This document shows positions 42,795 to 51,867 of a stretch of DNA of 64,000 bases, in pieces. The stretch is from Verrucomicrobiota bacterium (GTDB lineage Bacteria > Verrucomicrobiota > Verrucomicrobiia > Limisphaerales > CAIMTB01). Both the position numbers and the translations under genes were made by a program. The stretch covers positions 1 to 64,000 of the forward strand of contig CAUJJW010000003.1 in the NCBI GenBank assembly GCA_963205105.1, in the 5' to 3' direction. Each line of letters opens with the position of its first letter. Positions within the stretch are counted from its first letter, which is position 1. The notes beneath the pieces are model-generated. The model was not told the DNA's origin and did no database searches. It saw only the letters and a list, made by a program, of their open reading frames with translations.

Positions 42795-43223
42795 ATGAAA
42801 AAGACCTCCCGCTCCCAACACGGCACGCTCAATGAGCTCAACATCACTCCGCTGCTCGACCTCGCCTTCGTGCTGCTGGTCATCTTCATCATCACCACGC
42901 CGCAGTTGGTGAATCATCTGGAGATGACCCTCCCTTCCGGCCAACCCCCGCCGCCAGCGGAGGACGCCCCCAAGCCCGAGGTGAACAAGATCCTCATCAA
43001 CAGCCAGGGAACCCTTTTCTTCAACGGCAGTCCCACTACGCTGCCTTCCCTGAAGGAAACCCTAACTTCCCGCAAACGGTCCAACCCGGAGCTGGCGGTG
43101 GTCGTGAACGGATCGGACGACGCGGATTACCAAAACATGATCAACGTCCTGGACCTGCTTCAGACTCTCGAAATCACCCGCGTCGGCCTCGCCACCGACT
43201 CCATTCCCAGCCCAGCCCCCTAA
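42795..43223 (+). CDS. exbD: ExbD biopolymer transport protein (second copy)
   Basis: 142 residues with the same helix motif, ITPLLDLAFVLLVIFII, and a periplasmic domain (KILINSQGTLFFNGS, YQNMINVLDLLQTLE). It is 6 bp from the TonB-like gene. A second ExbD beside the first may give a mixed complex, as for TolR/ExbD pairs; that is inference. Confidence 0.93.
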   Translation: MKKTSRSQHGTLNELNITPLLDLAFVLLVIFIITTPQLVNHLEMTLPSGQPPPPAEDAPKPEVNKILINSQGTLFFNGSPTTLPSLKETLTSRKRSNPELAVVVNGSDDADYQNMINVLDLLQTLEITRVGLATDSIPSPAP

Positions 43224-43400
43224 ACTATTGTTCATCAACGCTTGGCGGTTTCCATCCGCTTGGCTCTTCATTCTGTCTAAGTTCCAATGAACTTTTCTTG
43301 CACAATTATTAGACAATAGATGAACACACACCATCTTGGGGCGTGTTCGAGGCCATGACGGCCCGCGATTCATTCGAAAACAGATCAACAAAAATTACAC

Positions 43401-43889
43401 ATGAAGAAAACCTTGATGATGGCGGTGGTTCTGGGGCTCACAGCGTTCGTCGGAGTGGCCCGGGCCGAAGACAAGAAGCCGAAGGACATTGTCGGAGTGG
43501 CGGTGGAAGCCGGGCAGTTCAAAACGTTGGTCGCTGCCGTTCAGGCCGCCGGCCTCGTTTCCACGCTCCAGGGCACGGGACCGTTCACGGTGTTTGCTCC
43601 GACCGATGCCGCCTTTGCGAAGCTGCCCGCCGGCACGGTGGAAACGCTGCTCAAGCCTGAGAACAAGGCGAAGCTTGCCGCGATCCTGACCTACCACGTT
43701 GTCGCTGGCAAAGTGATGGCCGCCGATGTGAAGACCGGCAAGGTCAAGTCGGTGCAGGGACAGGAACTGTCGCTCATGGTCAAAGACGGCGCAGTCACCG
43801 TGGATGGCGCGAAAGTGGTGAAGGCCGACATTGTGGCCTCCAATGGTGTGATCCACGTGATCGATTCCGTGGTTTTGCCGAAGGAGTAA
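43401..43889 (+). CDS. Exported fasciclin (FAS1) domain protein
   Basis: 162 residues with a clear signal peptide ([18 protein letters not shown]). One FAS1 domain fills the rest: [19 protein letters not shown], the H1 motif [28 protein letters not shown] and the H2 motif [18 protein letters not shown]1 proteins act in adhesion or as envelope proteins. It is monocistronic, with an AT-rich 170-bp upstream spacer and a strong terminator. Confidence 0.92.
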   Translation: MKKTLMMAVVLGLTAFVGVARAEDKKPKDIVGVAVEAGQFKTLVAAVQAAGLVSTLQGTGPFTVFAPTDAAFAKLPAGTVETLLKPENKAKLAAILTYHVVAGKVMAADVKTGKVKSVQGQELSLMVKDGAVTVDGAKVVKADIVASNGVIHVIDSVVLPKE

Positions 43890-43935
43890 CCGGGTCGGAA
43901 CCTCGCGGACCAGACGCGATCAAGCTGACAGGTTG

Positions 43936-43970
43936 AAAAGGCTGCTCTCCGTGAGGGGGGCAGCCTTTTC
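43936..43970 (+). terminator. Intrinsic terminator after the fasciclin gene
   Basis: AAAAGGCTGC (43936-43945) and GCAGCCTTTT (43960-43969) form a perfect 10-bp stem, the right arm ending in TTTT. The A-run/T-run symmetry makes it usable in both directions. Confidence 0.8.
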
Positions 43971-44144
43971 GCGTTGAGCAAAGCTGGGAAAAGCGCTTGG
44001 TCCGACCTTCCGATCCAACGCATTCTGAAGCGCGTGCGAACACGAACCACCCACCCCATTCCTCCAGCGCCATGCGCAAGGGACCGCAGCCAATCCTAGC
44101 CGCCGACTGACTGGCTGACGACAGCTCCCAGCGTTCCCTCGATC

Positions 44145-46181
44145 ATGCATGGCCTGACCTTTTTGCAGGATCTCGCGGTGGTGTTGATCACCGCGGGTTT
44201 CGTGACTCTGCTGTTCCACCGACTGAAGCAGCCGGTGGTTTTGGGCTACATCATCGCCGGGCTGATCATCGGGCCCCACACCCCTCCGTACTCGTTCATC
44301 CAGGATGAGCACACGATCACCACGTTGTCCGAGTTGGGCATTATCCTGCTGCTGTTCTTTCTGGGGCTCGAATTCAACCTGCGGAAGCTGACCAAGGTGG
44401 GGGCCACCGCGGTGTTGGGTGCGCTCTTCGAGATCGCGGTGATGGTGTCGGCGGGTTACGGCATCGGTCGGGCCTTCGGCTGGGGCGGCATGGACAGTCT
44501 GTTTCTGGGCGCGATGCTGGCGATCTCCTCCACGACGATCATCATCAAGGCGCTTCACGATCTCGGCCTCTCGCGAGAGCCATTCGCCGGCATGATCTTC
44601 GGTATCCTGATCATCGAGGACATCCTGGCGATCGTGATGATCGTGCTGCTCTCCGGGATCGCGATGACGGGCTCCCTGAGCGTGGGGGATCTGGGTCTGA
44701 CGGTGGGCAAGCTCGCCATCTTCCTCGTCACGGCCTTGATCCTTGGGTTCATCGTGGTGCCCCGCCTGCTCAATTATGTCGGGCGTTTCCGCAGCAACGA
44801 GATGCTGCTCGTGACGGTGCTGGGACTTTGCTTCGGGTTCTCGCTGCTCGCGGCCAAACTCGGCTACAGCGTCGCGCTGGGGGCGTTTGTGATGGGCGCC
44901 ATCATTTCGGAATCGCGGGACATCGTGAAAATCGAGCGTCTGGTGGAGCCCGTCCGGGACATGTTCAGCGCCGTGTTCTTTGTGGCGATCGGCCTGATGA
45001 TCGACCCCAAGCTCTTGCTTGAACACGCCTTCCCCATCGCCGTCATCACCATCGTCACCATCATCGGCAAGGTCCTGAGTTGCGGACTGGGCACCTTCCT
45101 GGCCGGGAACGACGCCCGCACCTCCCTCAAGGTGGGCATGGGGTTGTCCCAGATCGGAGAGTTCTCGTTCATCATCGCCTCACTGGGCCTGCAATTGGAG
45201 GTCACCAGCAGCTTCCTGTATCCCATTGCCGTCGCTGTTTCCGCCATCACCACCTTGTCCACGCCCTATCTGATCCAGGGCTCCGACGGCATCATCGGCT
45301 GGTTCTACCGCATCGCCCCGCAGTCGGTCATCGGTTACCTCAACCTCTACACCCAGTGGGTCGGTCAATGGGGCGGCGCCCGCAAGAATAGTCTCGCCGG
45401 AAAACTCCTCCAACGGTGGGCCTTCCAAATAGCTCTCAATCTCGCACTGATCGCCGCAGTGTTCATCGCCGCGGGTTTTGCCGGACGCTCGGCGCCGGGT
45501 TGGCTGCCCAAGGCTTTCGCGGAACCCAGCACGTACCGCACGGTCATCTGGCTGCTGGCGGTGGTGCTGACCCTGCCCATGTTCATCGCCGCGTTTCGCA
45601 AACTTCAGGCCCTCGCCATGGTGCTGGCGGAACTGAAAGTGAAGCGCGGACACGCCGGCGATCGCACGGACGCCATCCGCAACGTCCTCTCCCAGGTCAT
45701 CACCTTCATCGGACTCATCGGTCTTGTGCTCTTCGGACTCGGCCTCAGTTCGACACTGCTCCCACCTCTCAACACCCTGCTCGTCCTCCTGGTCGTCGTC
45801 GCCCTGCTCGTCTGGCTGTTGTGGGGCGCCGCCATCCGCGTCCATTCCCGCGCCCAGGTCGCCCTCGAAGCCACGCTGTCCCAACCGCCCGTCCCCAGGC
45901 ACCTGCCCGAAACCCCCAAAGTCGCCGCACTCCTGCGTGACGCCGATCTCGAAACCGCCACGCTGCCGGACCGTTCCCCCCTGGCGGGACGCCGCTTGCG
46001 CGAACTGGAGCTTCGCGCCAAATCCGGAGCCAGCATCGTGGGCATCGAACGGCGCGGGGAAGCGCGCATCAATCCGGGCCCCAACGAAGTCCTGCTCGCC
46101 GGCGACCAACTGCTCCTGCTCGGCACCGCCGACCAACTCGTGGACGCCAAGCGATTCCTGGCCGAGGTTCCCCCAGCCTGA
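44145..46181 (+). CDS. CPA2-family cation:proton antiporter (KefB-like) with RCK-C domain
   Basis: 678 residues. The N-terminal exchanger module has about 12 helices with the signatures GYIIAGLIIGPHT, LGIILLLFFLGLEF and MGLSQIGEFSFII. Four further helices lie at about 415-565. The C-terminal TrkA-C/RCK-C domain (about 605-675) contains SPLAGRRLRELELR and LLAGDQLLLLG. The NAD-binding TrkA-N domain found in KefB/KefC is absent. Family members export potassium or sodium in exchange for protons, or sense nucleotides through RCK-C. It is followed by a different gene family after 85 bp. Confidence 0.9.
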   Translation: MHGLTFLQDLAVVLITAGFVTLLFHRLKQPVVLGYIIAGLIIGPHTPPYSFIQDEHTITTLSELGIILLLFFLGLEFNLRKLTKVGATAVLGALFEIAVMVSAGYGIGRAFGWGGMDSLFLGAMLAISSTTIIIKALHDLGLSREPFAGMIFGILIIEDILAIVMIVLLSGIAMTGSLSVGDLGLTVGKLAIFLVTALILGFIVVPRLLNYVGRFRSNEMLLVTVLGLCFGFSLLAAKLGYSVALGAFVMGAIISESRDIVKIERLVEPVRDMFSAVFFVAIGLMIDPKLLLEHAFPIAVITIVTIIGKVLSCGLGTFLAGNDARTSLKVGMGLSQIGEFSFIIASLGLQLEVTSSFLYPIAVAVSAITTLSTPYLIQGSDGIIGWFYRIAPQSVIGYLNLYTQWVGQWGGARKNSLAGKLLQRWAFQIALNLALIAAVFIAAGFAGRSAPGWLPKAFAEPSTYRTVIWLLAVVLTLPMFIAAFRKLQALAMVLAELKVKRGHAGDRTDAIRNVLSQVITFIGLIGLVLFGLGLSSTLLPPLNTLLVLLVVVALLVWLLWGAAIRVHSRAQVALEATLSQPPVPRHLPETPKVAALLRDADLETATLPDRSPLAGRRLRELELRAKSGASIVGIERRGEARINPGPNEVLLAGDQLLLLGTADQLVDAKRFLAEVPPA

Positions 46182-46266
46182 GCCCCACCGCGACTCGCCA
46201 GCCACCGGAGAAGAACTTGACCGTTCCTCAGCACCCTCCGAGCGTAGCCGACATCCTTCACGCCTC

Positions 46267-47802
46267 ATGATGCCGCGGACTTGCATGACCCTGCGCGTGC
46301 TGTTGGGCCTCGCCCTGCTCGCGGCCGTCGAATCCATGGTTGAGCCGTCCGCACGGGCCGCTGAAACCACCCGCCCCTTCTCCTTGTCTCTCGGCCGGGA
46401 CACCTTGCTCGAACTCGTCCTCGTCCCACCCGGCAGCTTCGAACAGGGCTCCCCGGAATCCGAACCCGATCGGGGCCCCGACGAAACCCGCCGTGTCGTC
46501 ACCCTCACCCGCGAGTTCCTGATCGGGCGCTTCCCGGTGACCCGCGCTCAATTTGAGCGTTTCGTGGCCGCCACATCGTACCGCACGGAGGCCGAGAAAG
46601 GGACCAGCGGCGGTTTCGGTTGGTCCGGAAACGGGTTGCGCCAGAACAAGGCCTTCACCTGGCGCACGCCGGGTTTCCCTCAGGAAGCCGACCATCCCGT
46701 CACCATGGTCACCTACGAGGATGCCTTGGCCTTTTGCCGCTGGCTCAAAACCAAGACGGGCCGCGAATTCACGCTGCCCACCGAGGCCCAATGGGAATAC
46801 GCCTGCCGCGCGGGAACCACCAGCGCCTGGCACAATGGTTCAGTCGCAGCACAAGCAGCGGACATCGCCTGGTTCCGCCCGCTCGCCAACCACACCACCC
46901 ACCCGGTCGGCTCGTTGCGCGCCAATGCCTGGGACCTGCACATGGGCGGAAACGTGGCCGAATGGTGCCTCGACTGGTATGGCCCTTATCCGCCCGGCCC
47001 CGCCACCGACCCGCTCCAAACCAATCCCAATCTCTCGGACAAACCCCGCCGCGTGCTCCGTGGCGGCTCGTGGCTGCGCGACGTCCAGCACACCCGGTCG
47101 GCGGCCCGCTACCGAAATGACCCGGGAAGCCGGAATGCCGACAACGGCTTCCGCGTGCTCACCTACCAGATCCAGCCGCCACCGCCACCGCCGTCCACGC
47201 CGGCGTCCACCGCTACTCCTGGAGCACTTCCGCCCCGCCCCACAGTCTCCCCACCATCGACCGAGCCCCCTGCGGCACCGGCGCCCTTCACCGTCACTCC
47301 TGTTGCTCCGGCCAGCCATGGCCCACCGGTGGCTCCCTTCCGTCCCTGGGGCACCCGGCTCATGGCCACGCTGTTCGGAGGCGGACTATTTGGCATCGCG
47401 ATCGTCGCCTTCCTGATTCGTCGTGTGACCAGCCCGGCAGGTCGGACCCGCTCCACTTCGGTCTCCACCAACCGAGGCGCGCACGCGGGTTCCTTGTCAT
47501 CGCCCCAACCTGTCGATGATGGTTTCTGGTTCACGTCGGATGCCTCCTCCGAAGGTGCCCGATTCCTCTACTCGTACTGGCTGAACCAGCAACTCCACCA
47601 AGGACACGTCATCTACCAGCCCGGCATCGACGGACAGCAGTTCGTGTTCACCGGTGCCCGCCCCGATCGCATCACCCTCCAGGCCGAACCCGACGACAAC
47701 CAGCCGACCTCGCCGATGATCCTTCCCGACCGCCCCAGCGAACCGGACCTGTCGCCCACCGACCGTTTCCTGTCCTCGGGACCGTTTCCTCCCGCCTACT
47801 GA
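46267..47802 (+). CDS. FGE-sulfatase-fold (SUMF1-like) membrane protein with unknown C-terminal domain
   Basis: 511 residues from the ATG at 46267 (a second ATG is adjacent). A signal peptide is present (LRVLLGLALLAAVESM). Residues about 40-290 are a SUMF1/FGE-type domain: LVLVPPGSFEQGS, ALAFCRWLKTKTGREFTLP, GNVAEWCLDWYGP and LRGGSWLRDVQHTRSAARYR. The two cysteines that formylglycine-generating enzymes use lie in the segment after GGSW; neither is present here, so it is probably not a real FGE. A Pro-rich linker, one membrane helix (about 365-385) and a C-terminal domain (about 405-470, FWFTSDASSEGARFLY and YSYWLNQQLHQGHVIYQPG) follow. It ends 4 bp before the glycosyltransferase gene. Confidence 0.75.
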   Translation: MMPRTCMTLRVLLGLALLAAVESMVEPSARAAETTRPFSLSLGRDTLLELVLVPPGSFEQGSPESEPDRGPDETRRVVTLTREFLIGRFPVTRAQFERFVAATSYRTEAEKGTSGGFGWSGNGLRQNKAFTWRTPGFPQEADHPVTMVTYEDALAFCRWLKTKTGREFTLPTEAQWEYACRAGTTSAWHNGSVAAQAADIAWFRPLANHTTHPVGSLRANAWDLHMGGNVAEWCLDWYGPYPPGPATDPLQTNPNLSDKPRRVLRGGSWLRDVQHTRSAARYRNDPGSRNADNGFRVLTYQIQPPPPPPSTPASTATPGALPPRPTVSPPSTEPPAAPAPFTVTPVAPASHGPPVAPFRPWGTRLMATLFGGGLFGIAIVAFLIRRVTSPAGRTRSTSVSTNRGAHAGSLSSPQPVDDGFWFTSDASSEGARFLYSYWLNQQLHQGHVIYQPGIDGQQFVFTGARPDRITLQAEPDDNQPTSPMILPDRPSEPDLSPTDRFLSSGPFPPAY

Positions 47803-47806
47803 TCCC

Positions 47807-50716
47807 ATGGGTTGCCGGGCATTCGTTTTCCAATCGCGCCCCGGTGACCACTACCGGGTGGGACGCACCCTGCGTTCCCTGCACGCCGCGGGAATCCCTG
47901 TCGAGGCCATCGGCCCTCTGGACGCCTCCGGTTTTCAGCGCGTGCTCGAACTGTCCGAGCCCGTCCTGCTCGTCCGGGCTGGCGCGTGGCTCGCCAATCC
48001 AGGAACCCTCGCCCTGCCCGCGCCCAGTGCCACCGGTCGGGGCACTTGCACCTTCGGTTGCCTCCGTCCCCTGGCTTCGGCGCTGCCAACGGTTCACCCA
48101 GCCTTGGAAGCCTGGCGAAAGTTGTTCGCGGCCACGGGCGGTGATTTCAACCGCGCCCGAGGGTTCGCCCAGGAATTCCCCGACTGGATCACCGTCCATC
48201 TCGACGTGCCCGCGGTTCTGGCGAGCCGCCGACTCGCCCAACCGAGTCTCGGAGCGTGGGTCAACGACCTCCCGGACGCCGGACTTCGAGTGGTCCATTA
48301 CCCGCCGTTGGACGTCTTCGACGACGAAGGTTTGCGGGTGCATCAGATCATCACCGCGCTGCATCGCGGCGGGGCCGAACGGCTCACACTCGACCTGTTC
48401 GAAGTGCTTCCCGAGATGAATGTGGCCTGCCGGCTGACCACACTCGGCAAGGCCCTTCGAACGGCTTTCCCCACTCCCTTGGACACGCTGGAGCTCGGCC
48501 TCCTTCCGGGGTCGGCCGAAGACCGTTGGAATCGGCTGAAGAAACAGACACTTCAGTTCGGCACCGACGTTCTCCACGCGCACCTGTTGTCACGCGAACA
48601 ACTGCACGGGCTCGCCCGCGTCGGGCCTCCCATTCTCGCGACCTTGCACAACGCGCAACCCGGTTGGCCTCCCGGCATGGCCGAACTCCAGGCCACCGAC
48701 GTCGCCCTGCTGGCCGCCTGCTCCCAGGCCGTCGAAGCCGAGGCGCGCGCCCTCGACCTCGCGCCGCCGATACGCACCGCCTGGAACGGAATCCGCACGG
48801 ACTTATTCCGGCGCACCCCACACCGCGCCATCGCCGCCCAACGTCTCCGGGAAGTCTGGGGGTTCAGCCCGGACGATCTGGTGTTGCTGTCCCTGGCCAA
48901 TTTTCGCCCCCAAAAACGGCTCCACCTGCTGCCCGCCATCGTCGAAGCCCTACGCACCATCATCACATCATCGGCGAAAACCCAACGGATGGTTCGCCTC
49001 GTCTTCGCCGGCGAATCGTTGCGCGACGACTCCGAAACCCGCGCGTTGGAGCAATCCCTCCGCGATGGTTTTCATCAGCGGGGTCTGGACGCTTCCGTGC
49101 TCTGGCTCGGATCCACGGTCGATGTCCCCGCCGTGCTGGCCGCCAGCGACGTCCTCATTTCGACAGGCGCCCACGAAGGTCTGAGCCTGGCCCACCTCGA
49201 AGCGTTGTCCATGGGATGTCCTGTTGTGGCAACCCGGGTCGGAGGCGCCCCGGAGGTTGCCGCCCAACAAACCGGCCTCCACCTCGTTCCCGCGGACGCG
49301 AGTCCGGAGACCTTCGCGGACACCGTCCTCGCCGCACTCGGATGGAGCAACCGCCACTCCGGGCATGAACCCCGCGGCGTGACGTCGTCCTCAACGCGCT
49401 TCGATCGCCCTCCTCGCCCCTGGATCCAGGACCCCATTCTCCCCTCGTTCACCACCGAACGGATGGCGCACCGCTACCGGTGGCTGTACCGCCGCGCGAT
49501 CGCGAACGCCGCCCAGTTGGGCAAGCCGTCCGGCGAAGGGCTTTGGCTGATCAGCAACAATTTCTCCACCGGTGGCGCCCAATCCAGCGCCCGCCGTCTC
49601 TTGCTGGCGCTCAAACGGCGCGGCATGCGGGTCGGCGCCGCCGTGGTCCAGGAATCCCCCCTTCATCCCACCCCCGGTCGTCGCGCCTTGCAGGACGCGG
49701 GCATCCCCGTCATCGCCATTCCCCCCATCGCCGAAACAGATCCCGCACTGGCCCTGGAACCCCTGCTGGAGGCCATGGATCAAGACCCGGCGTCCACCGT
49801 GTTCTTTTGGAACCTGATCCCCCTTCACAAGGTCCTGCTCGCCGACGCCCTGTGCCAGGCACGCGTCTACGACATCAGTCCCGGGGAAATGTTCTTCGAA
49901 TCCCTCCATCGCTATTTCAACGATCCCCGACCGGGCCTGCCTTACCGATCCACCCTGGACTACGGAAGTCGCCTGGCGGGGTGCGTGGTCAAATACGCCG
50001 CCGAAGCCGACCGTGCCCGCGCGGCTCTCGGCGCTCCCGTCCAGGTGATTCCCAACGGAGTGGCTCCCGACGACTACCCGCTCGCGCGCATGCTGGACGC
50101 GGCCCCAGGCTCGCGCCCGTTGACCTTGGGAACCGTTGCACGGCTGAACCCGCACAAACGGCTGGAGGATCTGCTCGCCGCTCTCCGCATCGCCAGTCCC
50201 CAACTGCCACCCTGGCGATTGCGCATCGCAGGAGGCATGGAACCCGGTTTCGAATCGTACGCCGCCCAACTCCAGGCATCCGCCAACGACCTCCCGATCG
50301 AATGGCTGGGCGATGTCGCCGATGTCCGACCCGTCCTTCAGGAGCTCGACTTGTTCCTCATGATTTCCGAACCCGCCGGTTGCCCCAACGCCATCCTGGA
50401 AGCCATGGCCACCGGCCTGCCCGTCCTGGCCACCGCCGTGGGCGGGGCAACCGATCTGCTGGAGCACGGAACCAGCGGATGGCTGGTGCCGCCGCGTCAC
50501 GCTGCGTCGCTGGCCGAGGCCATTCTTCAACTCGCCGCCGATCCCGCCCGGCGCCGCGAACTCGGCCGCGCCGCCCGCGATCGGATCCTCCACACCTTCA
50601 GCCTCGACCGGATGACCGACCACTACGAACAACTCATCCTCGGTCCTCACGCGCCCTCGCTCCAAAAAGGAGGGCTCGCCCAACCTTCCGCTCCTCATCG
50701 CACCGGACCCACGTAG
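47807..50716 (+). CDS. Double GT-B (family 4-like) glycosyltransferase fusion
   Basis: 969 residues. Residues 1-180 are an unassigned N-domain. A first GT-B unit spans about 181-490: acceptor-side HRGGAERLTLDL, NFRPQKRLHLLP and donor-side EGLSLAHLEALSMGCPVV. A second unit spans about 575-945: SNNFSTGGAQSSARRLLL, ARLNPHKRLEDLL and EPAGCPNAILEAMATGLPV. Both have the E-x7-E donor motif, so both may be active, giving a bifunctional enzyme for surface polysaccharide or glycan synthesis. It follows the FGE-fold gene by 4 bp. Its 3' end overlaps the convergent gene at 50695 by 22 bp. Confidence 0.85.
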   Translation: MGCRAFVFQSRPGDHYRVGRTLRSLHAAGIPVEAIGPLDASGFQRVLELSEPVLLVRAGAWLANPGTLALPAPSATGRGTCTFGCLRPLASALPTVHPALEAWRKLFAATGGDFNRARGFAQEFPDWITVHLDVPAVLASRRLAQPSLGAWVNDLPDAGLRVVHYPPLDVFDDEGLRVHQIITALHRGGAERLTLDLFEVLPEMNVACRLTTLGKALRTAFPTPLDTLELGLLPGSAEDRWNRLKKQTLQFGTDVLHAHLLSREQLHGLARVGPPILATLHNAQPGWPPGMAELQATDVALLAACSQAVEAEARALDLAPPIRTAWNGIRTDLFRRTPHRAIAAQRLREVWGFSPDDLVLLSLANFRPQKRLHLLPAIVEALRTIITSSAKTQRMVRLVFAGESLRDDSETRALEQSLRDGFHQRGLDASVLWLGSTVDVPAVLAASDVLISTGAHEGLSLAHLEALSMGCPVVATRVGGAPEVAAQQTGLHLVPADASPETFADTVLAALGWSNRHSGHEPRGVTSSSTRFDRPPRPWIQDPILPSFTTERMAHRYRWLYRRAIANAAQLGKPSGEGLWLISNNFSTGGAQSSARRLLLALKRRGMRVGAAVVQESPLHPTPGRRALQDAGIPVIAIPPIAETDPALALEPLLEAMDQDPASTVFFWNLIPLHKVLLADALCQARVYDISPGEMFFESLHRYFNDPRPGLPYRSTLDYGSRLAGCVVKYAAEADRARAALGAPVQVIPNGVAPDDYPLARMLDAAPGSRPLTLGTVARLNPHKRLEDLLAALRIASPQLPPWRLRIAGGMEPGFESYAAQLQASANDLPIEWLGDVADVRPVLQELDLFLMISEPAGCPNAILEAMATGLPVLATAVGGATDLLEHGTSGWLVPPRHAASLAEAILQLAADPARRRELGRAARDRILHTFSLDRMTDHYEQLILGPHAPSLQKGGLAQPSAPHRTGPT

Positions 50717-51642
50717 CGCTTCGCGATCACCACGTTGTCGAACCACACCACGTTGGTTGGGTGCTTCGTCCAGCGGTCGGTGATGTAGCTTTCCAACGTC
50801 AACGCATTGGCTTTCAACGCACCCGACGTCCGCCAGTTCAGCCCCTTCCAGTGGCCCTGAAGAACGCCGTCGATCCAAAACGCCTGCTCGCCATCCGGCT
50901 TTCCCGGCGTGTTGTGCTTCACCATGAATTCGACCGCAATCCAGCGTCCCCGGGGAATCAACGGCGCGGCAGGAACCCCGAACGAATTCCCCCAGTACTT
51001 GCCGTCCCGCGAAACGTCCATCTCATGCCAGTAGCTGTAGAAGTTCCATCGGCCCGGAGGCGCGTTCCGGCCCCAATTCCCCCAGGGCTCAATCGCCGTG
51101 GAGAATCGCTCGCCACCCTCCGGCTTCAAACCCGCACCTCCGAAGCCACTCCACCGATCCCGCCCGCTCAGGCTCTTGTTGGCGCGCAGGGTGACGAAGT
51201 GATGCACGTAATCGCAGTCGTCGGCAAAACGGGTGTAGAAGCGAACGAAGAGCGCGTCCGCAGATTCAAACCATCGGGTCAAGCCGCCCCCGGTGTCCTG
51301 CCCCAGATGGGCCTCCACCCGCAGACAGCGCCGACCCAGCCCCGTCGGAGCACCTTCTCCCGGTTCCACCCAACTCAGGACCTTGCCACCCTTGTTGCCC
51401 ACTTCGTCCCAGCCTTCACCAAGGGCGCCCTTCTCGAAGGCATCGGCAAAGATCACGTCCGCGTGACTCGCCAGATTCGAGTCGCCTGGAAACTCCGCCG
51501 CCAGACCAGGCCCTGAGGGCAGCAGTTTCTGGGCGGCGAGGTTCGCGGTCCCTTCCGGATCGCCTCCGGCCAGCGCAGTCCCCGAAACGCACAACCCCAC
51601 CGTTGCCAGAACCCATGCAACACCGCGGCGAAGCCTTCCCAT
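50695..51642 (-). CDS. Secreted concanavalin-like (polysaccharide lyase-like) protein
   Basis: 315 residues from the ATG at 51642. A signal peptide (VAWVLATVGLCVSGTALA) precedes a jelly-roll-type domain: ADAFEKGALGEGWDEVGN, ADALFVRFYTRFADD, WGNWGRNAPPGRWNFYSYW and RGRWIAVEFMVKHNTPGK, ending NVVWFDNVVIAKRYVGP. The pattern is that of LamG/concanavalin-A-like families such as polysaccharide lyases, with aromatic residues lining a binding face. No catalytic residues can be named. Upstream are repeats B and C. Its stop lies inside the end of the glycosyltransferase gene. Confidence 0.62.
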   Translation of the reverse strand: MGRLRRGVAWVLATVGLCVSGTALAGGDPEGTANLAAQKLLPSGPGLAAEFPGDSNLASHADVIFADAFEKGALGEGWDEVGNKGGKVLSWVEPGEGAPTGLGRRCLRVEAHLGQDTGGGLTRWFESADALFVRFYTRFADDCDYVHHFVTLRANKSLSGRDRWSGFGGAGLKPEGGERFSTAIEPWGNWGRNAPPGRWNFYSYWHEMDVSRDGKYWGNSFGVPAAPLIPRGRWIAVEFMVKHNTPGKPDGEQAFWIDGVLQGHWKGLNWRTSGALKANALTLESYITDRWTKHPTNVVWFDNVVIAKRYVGPVR

Positions 51643-51650
51643 GAACCTGC

Positions 51651-51755
51651 CTACCGTAGCGGCGGGCGTCCCGCCTGCCGTAGAGGGGGGCGTCTCGCCC
51701 CCCGGAATCCCCGGTTCCAAGTTCGTGAGCAGGTCATTCTTGAACAGGAGGCTTT
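51651..51755. repeat. Intergenic repeat family B, copy 3
   Basis: Core TAGCGGCGGGCGTCCCGCC (51656-51675) and GTAGAGGGGGGCGTC (51680-51694), then a GGTTC...GTGAGCAGGTCATTCTTGAA tail shared with copy 2 and with 56565-56600. It is outside the 29-43 kb cluster, in the 362-bp gene-free stretch 51643-52004. Confidence 0.75.
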
Positions 51756-51867
51756 TCATGAGCCGATCAAGCCTCCGCCTACTCAGCGGCGTCAACGTTT
51801 TGTCCCCGCCTGCATCGCCCCCGGGCGCATCTCCGTTGTGTGGATGGGAGATCCAAGCCTCGGAGGG

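Noticed and set aside
46267-47802. Functional formylglycine-generating enzyme for sulfatase activation
   Set aside because: The cysteine pair required for catalysis is absent and no sulfatase gene is nearby.
49480-51516. 678-codon plus-strand frame over the glycosyltransferase end and the lyase-like gene
   Set aside because: Out-of-frame shadow of two clear genes, with typical Arg/Pro/Ser-rich composition.
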